DNA of 60,000 nt from Antedon mediterranea (Eukaryota; Echinodermata; Crinoidea; Comatulida; Antedonidae), in contig NC_092680.1 of the NCBI RefSeq assembly GCF_964355755.1, forward strand, positions 14,177,001-14,237,000, given 5' to 3'. Below, piece by piece: positions 57,541 to 60,000 of this stretch (position 1 is the stretch's first letter; every line of letters begins with the position of its first letter). A program made the position numbers and the translations under genes. Under the pieces are notes generated by a model that saw only the letters and a program-made list of their open reading frames with translations, was not told the origin of the DNA and made no database searches.

Positions 57541-57964
57541 AGGTGGGGGGAGGGGGGGGGGGAAAGACATTCTTTCTATGAAAATTGTATTATTATTATT
57601 GCGACATAAAAAAATAAAATTATGATTATAAAAAAGGCCCTCGTAATATCCATGTTTATTTATTTTTTGTTTTTAGATAACTATGTAGTTCTGCTATAAG
57701 AGATGGGAGAGGGTCAGTCAAAAGAGAAGGGAGGTGTTGAGGGGGGAGGGGGTTAACTTTCACGGGGGGGTTGAAAGTTTTAGCTTAGCTAAAATTTTCA
57801 ACCTCCCCTCCAAGCCAGCGAAGATCAGTGAAGCGTGTAATCGTTGAATAAACATGAAAAACTCCCTTTTCGCGCATGCGTTGTTAAGGGGGGGTTGAGA
57901 ATTATGGGGAGGTTGGATTTCTTGTCAAATTGCCCGACGATTCCATTTTACAGTGGGTAATTAC
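57541..57964. other. G-rich stretches between satellite and 97-bp array
   Basis: G runs at 57545-57562 and 57730-57775 could form G-quadruplexes. AAAGTTTTAGCTTAGCTAAAATTTT at 57772-57796 is a near-palindrome. 57885-57926 is the inverted partner of 44881-44922. No gene. Confidence 0.7.
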
Positions 57965-58905
57965 TGTAACAAGTACAATAGTCACTGAATTGTAATATCT
58001 TTTCGTATGTTAATACACTGTGCTCAAGTGGACCCAATTTGGAGCCAGTGGACCACAGTGATATAAAATAGAAAAAAGTCACTGAATTGTAATATCTTTT
58101 CGTATGTTAATACATTACACTGTGCTCAAGTTATTAAAATCACTGATGTGGCTTGAAACTATTTTTTCTTTTGGTCTACGGATGGAGTAACCGATATTGA
58201 ACAAATATACCGAGTTTGAAATATTTTTTAATTCCAGAAGTATTTTTTCTCGATGTTTTTGTATGTGACTATTTCCCTGTGCTCCCATTGGTGCCAAATT
58301 GGGTCCACTTGAGCACAGTGTATTAACATACGAAAAAATAATATTATAATTTAGTGACTTTTTTCTATTTTATATCACTGTGTGCTCACTGGCGCGCGTG
58401 CCAAATTGGGTCCACGTGAGCACAGTGTATTGACATACGAAAAGATATTAAAATTCAGTGACTTATTTCTATTTTATATCACTGTGCTCCACTGGCGCCA
58501 AATTAGGTCCACTTGAACACAGTGTATTAACATACGAAAAGATATTAACATTCAGTGAATTATTTCTATTTTATATCACTGTGCTCCACTGGCTCCAAAT
58601 TGGGTCCACTTGAGCACAGTGTATTAACATACGAAAAGATATTCAAATTCAGTGACTTTTTTCTATTTTATATCACTGTGCTCCACTGGCTCCAAATTGT
58701 GTCCACTTGAGCACAGTGTATTAACATACGAAAAGATATTAAAATTCAGTGACTTATTTCTATTTTATATCACTCTTCCTGTGCTCCCCTGGCTCCAAAT
58801 TGGGTCCACTTGAGCACAGTGTATTAACATACGAAAAGAAATTAGTGACTTATTTCTATTTTATATCACTGCGCTCCACTAGTGCTAAATTTGGTCCACT
58901 GGAGC
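57965..58905. repeat. 97-bp tandem repeat array with inverted leading copies
   Basis: About six direct units start at GTCCACTTGAGCACAGTG (58302, 58410, 58508, 58605, 58702, 58805) and contain ACATACGAAAAGATATT, CAGTGACTTATTTC and ATATCACTGTGCTCCACTGG. About 1.6 inverted units lie at 57965-58130, separated by a unique spacer (58131-58290). The arrangement is again foldback-like: arms of repeats around a spacer, unequal in length. Confidence 0.88.
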
Positions 58906-59478
58906 AGCTACCGTAGTACTATTAAATTAAATCCCAGAATGTATTGTATGAGAACTTTATATAAATTTAACTCCTGTGATTTGATGTTACTTTCGTTCTA
59001 TAGTTCCGTTATATGTAATGTTTGGACGTACTGCCTCTCCTGTTGGGCTGGTAATGTTACCGGAGGGAATAAAGGACGCCTTGAAACTTTCATCCGTCGG
59101 GCTGGTAAAATGATTGGTCTGGAACTGCCTTCCATTACCAATGTGCACCTAGAACACCTCCAGAAAGATTTTGAACGCATTGAGTCGGATGCCTCTCATC
59201 CTCTCCATAAAGTGATCATAGACCAACTTAATCCAAGTGGTAGATTGAGGCTCCTCAGTGTGAAAACAAATCGATATGCCAAATCCTTTATTCCCTCCGG
59301 TATCATCCAGTACAACAGAAAGTCAAGAAGATAATTTTATCTTGTATTTTTGATGTTTTTATATGAATGGTTTTTTTGCTATATTTGTTTTTATTGTGTT
59401 TTCTTGTTAGTATGACGAGCAATGAATTTCCTTTTTGAGGATCAATAAATGTTATCTTATCTTATCTTATCTTATTTC
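58890..59478 (+). mobile_element. LINE-4: 3' end of an L2/Rex-like retrotransposon
   Basis: The coding tail is 58882-59334. The 3' UTR has AATAAA (59443-59448) and ends in (TTATC)n at 59452-59476, as many L2-like LINEs do. The left boundary is near the last 97-bp unit; the exact 5' junction is not seen. Confidence 0.82.
58915..59334 (+). pseudogene. LINE-4 ORF2 C-terminus
   Basis: About 140 residues: LLSFYSSVICNVWTYCLSCW, NKGRLETFIRRAGKMIGL, SDASHPLHKVIIDQL, GRLRLLSVKTNRYAKSFIPS, then a stop. This is the familiar post-RT tail of L2/Rex-type LINEs. RT and endonuclease are absent because of 5' truncation. The first few residues translate 97-bp-repeat DNA. Confidence 0.85.
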
Positions 59479-59593
59479 TATTTCGTAAGTACCGTAAATA
59501 AAGGCATAAATGGCGCTCCGTAGAAGTAGAGAATGCTCGATCGTCGAAATGACGCTCTGAATATACCTCATTGTGGACAAAAAGTCACCTATT

Positions 59594-59709
59594 TTGGACA
59601 GCCAATTATGAAAGTTACACCTATTATGTACAAACAACAGCACCCTCTAGTCCCTATTATGGACAGAAAGTAACCTATTATGGACAGAAAAGTAACCTAT
59701 TATGGACAG
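59594..59709 (-). repeat. Right terminal inverted repeat of the ~39-kb block
   Basis: TTGGACAGCCAATTATGAAA to CCCTATTATGGACAG is the inverted partner of 20812-20885. It has two extra 21-bp units (AAAGTAACCTATTATGGACAG) at its outer side, so the arm was expanded by tandem duplication. Confidence 0.65.
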
Positions 59710-59760
59710 ATTTCACCAACCCTATTGGAGAAATCTTATGTAGGAGAATTTTACAGTAGG

Positions 59761-59792
59761 CGGAGGTATGCACTCTCGGAGTGGCTTTCTAG
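59761..59792 (+). repeat. 3' terminus of HINE-A
   Basis: CGGAGGTATG, hairpin CACTC TCG GAGTG, GCTTTCTAG, then TTT of HINE-1. The design is the same as the 3' ends of HINE-1, -B and -C. Confidence 0.82.
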
Positions 59793-60000
59793 TTTATAAT
59801 GAAATCTAGATAAAAATTAACTTATGTCTTTATTATTATGTAACAACAAATGTGGTTTATGACATTATACGCATATGGATCTTTCATCGGATTGTGATAC
59901 CGGCTATGGTGTTCGCGTTAGCAAGGTCCTATCATATATTACAAATAATTAAAGATTCTGAGAAAATCAATCAATCAATATATCTTTTAAAAATCAATTA

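Larger units (their letters stand above)
13511..59792 (+). mobile_element. HINE-A, outermost element of the nested block
   Basis: The 5' end has the hairpin ACCTCC/GGAGGT (13511-13526). The 3' end has CGGAGGTA, the hairpin CACTC TCG GAGTG and CTAG followed by TTT (59761-59792). The 3' CGGAGGT repeats the 5' hairpin stem, the same asymmetric design as HINE-1 and HINE-C. Own body sequence is visible at about 20256-20811 and 59710-59792. Everything between is interpreted as later insertions, not as cargo of one 46-kb mobile unit. Confidence 0.75.
12341..60000 (+). mobile_element. HINE-1 copy h, split by a 46-kb nested insertion
   Basis: The copy runs from its 5' hairpin at 12341 to TACACATGATTT at 13510. 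It resumes at 59793 with TTTATAATGAAATCTAGA and continues past the window end. Undisturbed copies read CACATGATTTATAATGAAATC, so the two parts fit together exactly, allowing for the shared T run at the join. The exon marker and tRNA-like module (13362-13429) are in the left part. Confidence 0.85.

Noticed and set aside
59571-59759. Open frame with repeated YYGQK words
   Set aside because: It is a translation of the 21-bp units in the right terminal inverted repeat.
13511-59792. A single 46-kb giant Helitron carrying LINEs and satellites as cargo
   Set aside because: Target duplications and bracket-matched ends show that most contents arrived as separate insertions. No Rep/helicase frame is present. 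It is kept only as a minor alternative.

Overview
This is eukaryotic, AT-rich repeat DNA with no intact host gene. Bacterial gene signals (Shine-Dalgarno sites, operons) are absent; introns, LINEs, an LTR element, DNA transposons, foldback elements and satellites are present. The unique stretches are rich in the AGGCCTAG type of motif. That motif, together with CR1/L2/L1-like LINEs and abundant Helitron relatives, makes me think of a marine invertebrate, possibly an echinoderm or other non-vertebrate deuterostome. The taxon is a low-confidence inference.

Region 1 (1-13510, resuming at 59793) is a tandem array of one Helentron-type element, called HINE-1 here. It has a 5' hairpin (GGTTATATGCAT/ATGCATATAACC), a 3' copy of ATGCATATAACC, a 3' hairpin and a terminal CTAG followed by TT. 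Full units repeat every 1661 bp. Five units also carry a 108-bp open segment with splice-like borders, which is a possible tandemly duplicated symmetric exon. Two complete copies and one partial copy of a canonical Helitron (5' TC, 3' hairpin plus CTAG) sit in HINE-1 at exactly the same A|T position. HINE-1 also carries a tRNA-like module with A-box and B-box sequences.

Region 2 (13511-59792) appears to be one 46.3-kb nested insertion inside a single HINE-1 copy. It is bounded by the two ends of another element, HINE-A (5' hairpin ACCTCC..GGAGGT; 3' CACTC..GAGTG then CTAG). The nesting reads like matched brackets. HINE-A contains HINE-B', which holds three HINE-B copies; HINE-B copy 1 is split by a 5'-truncated L1/Tx1-like LINE with a 12-bp target duplication. 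HINE-A also contains a 39-kb block bounded by inverted GTCCATAATAGGGAC ends. Within that block a LINE (22633-35360) has its 3' UTR split by a nest of HINE-C elements (25917-32190) and a further HINE-1 (32194-35254), which itself holds a HINE-C.

The rest of the block is dominated by inverted-repeat elements. One is a foldback element (35555-40668) with 6-bp target duplications and arms made of palindromic ~20-bp repeats; it is split by a deleted LTR retrotransposon. Another is a 2.2-kb long inverted repeat (45.8-47.95 kb). A third is a 2.86-kb transposon (49296-52157) with GCATTC/GAATGC-rich arms and exons that resemble the C-terminus of a BEN domain. Around these are a ~190-bp satellite array (52158-57540) with embedded LINE remnants, an array of 97-bp repeats and an L2-like LINE tail. 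No Rep/helicase or transposase reading frame is seen, so the Helitron-like and foldback elements here are non-autonomous. All Helitron-like elements point the same way.
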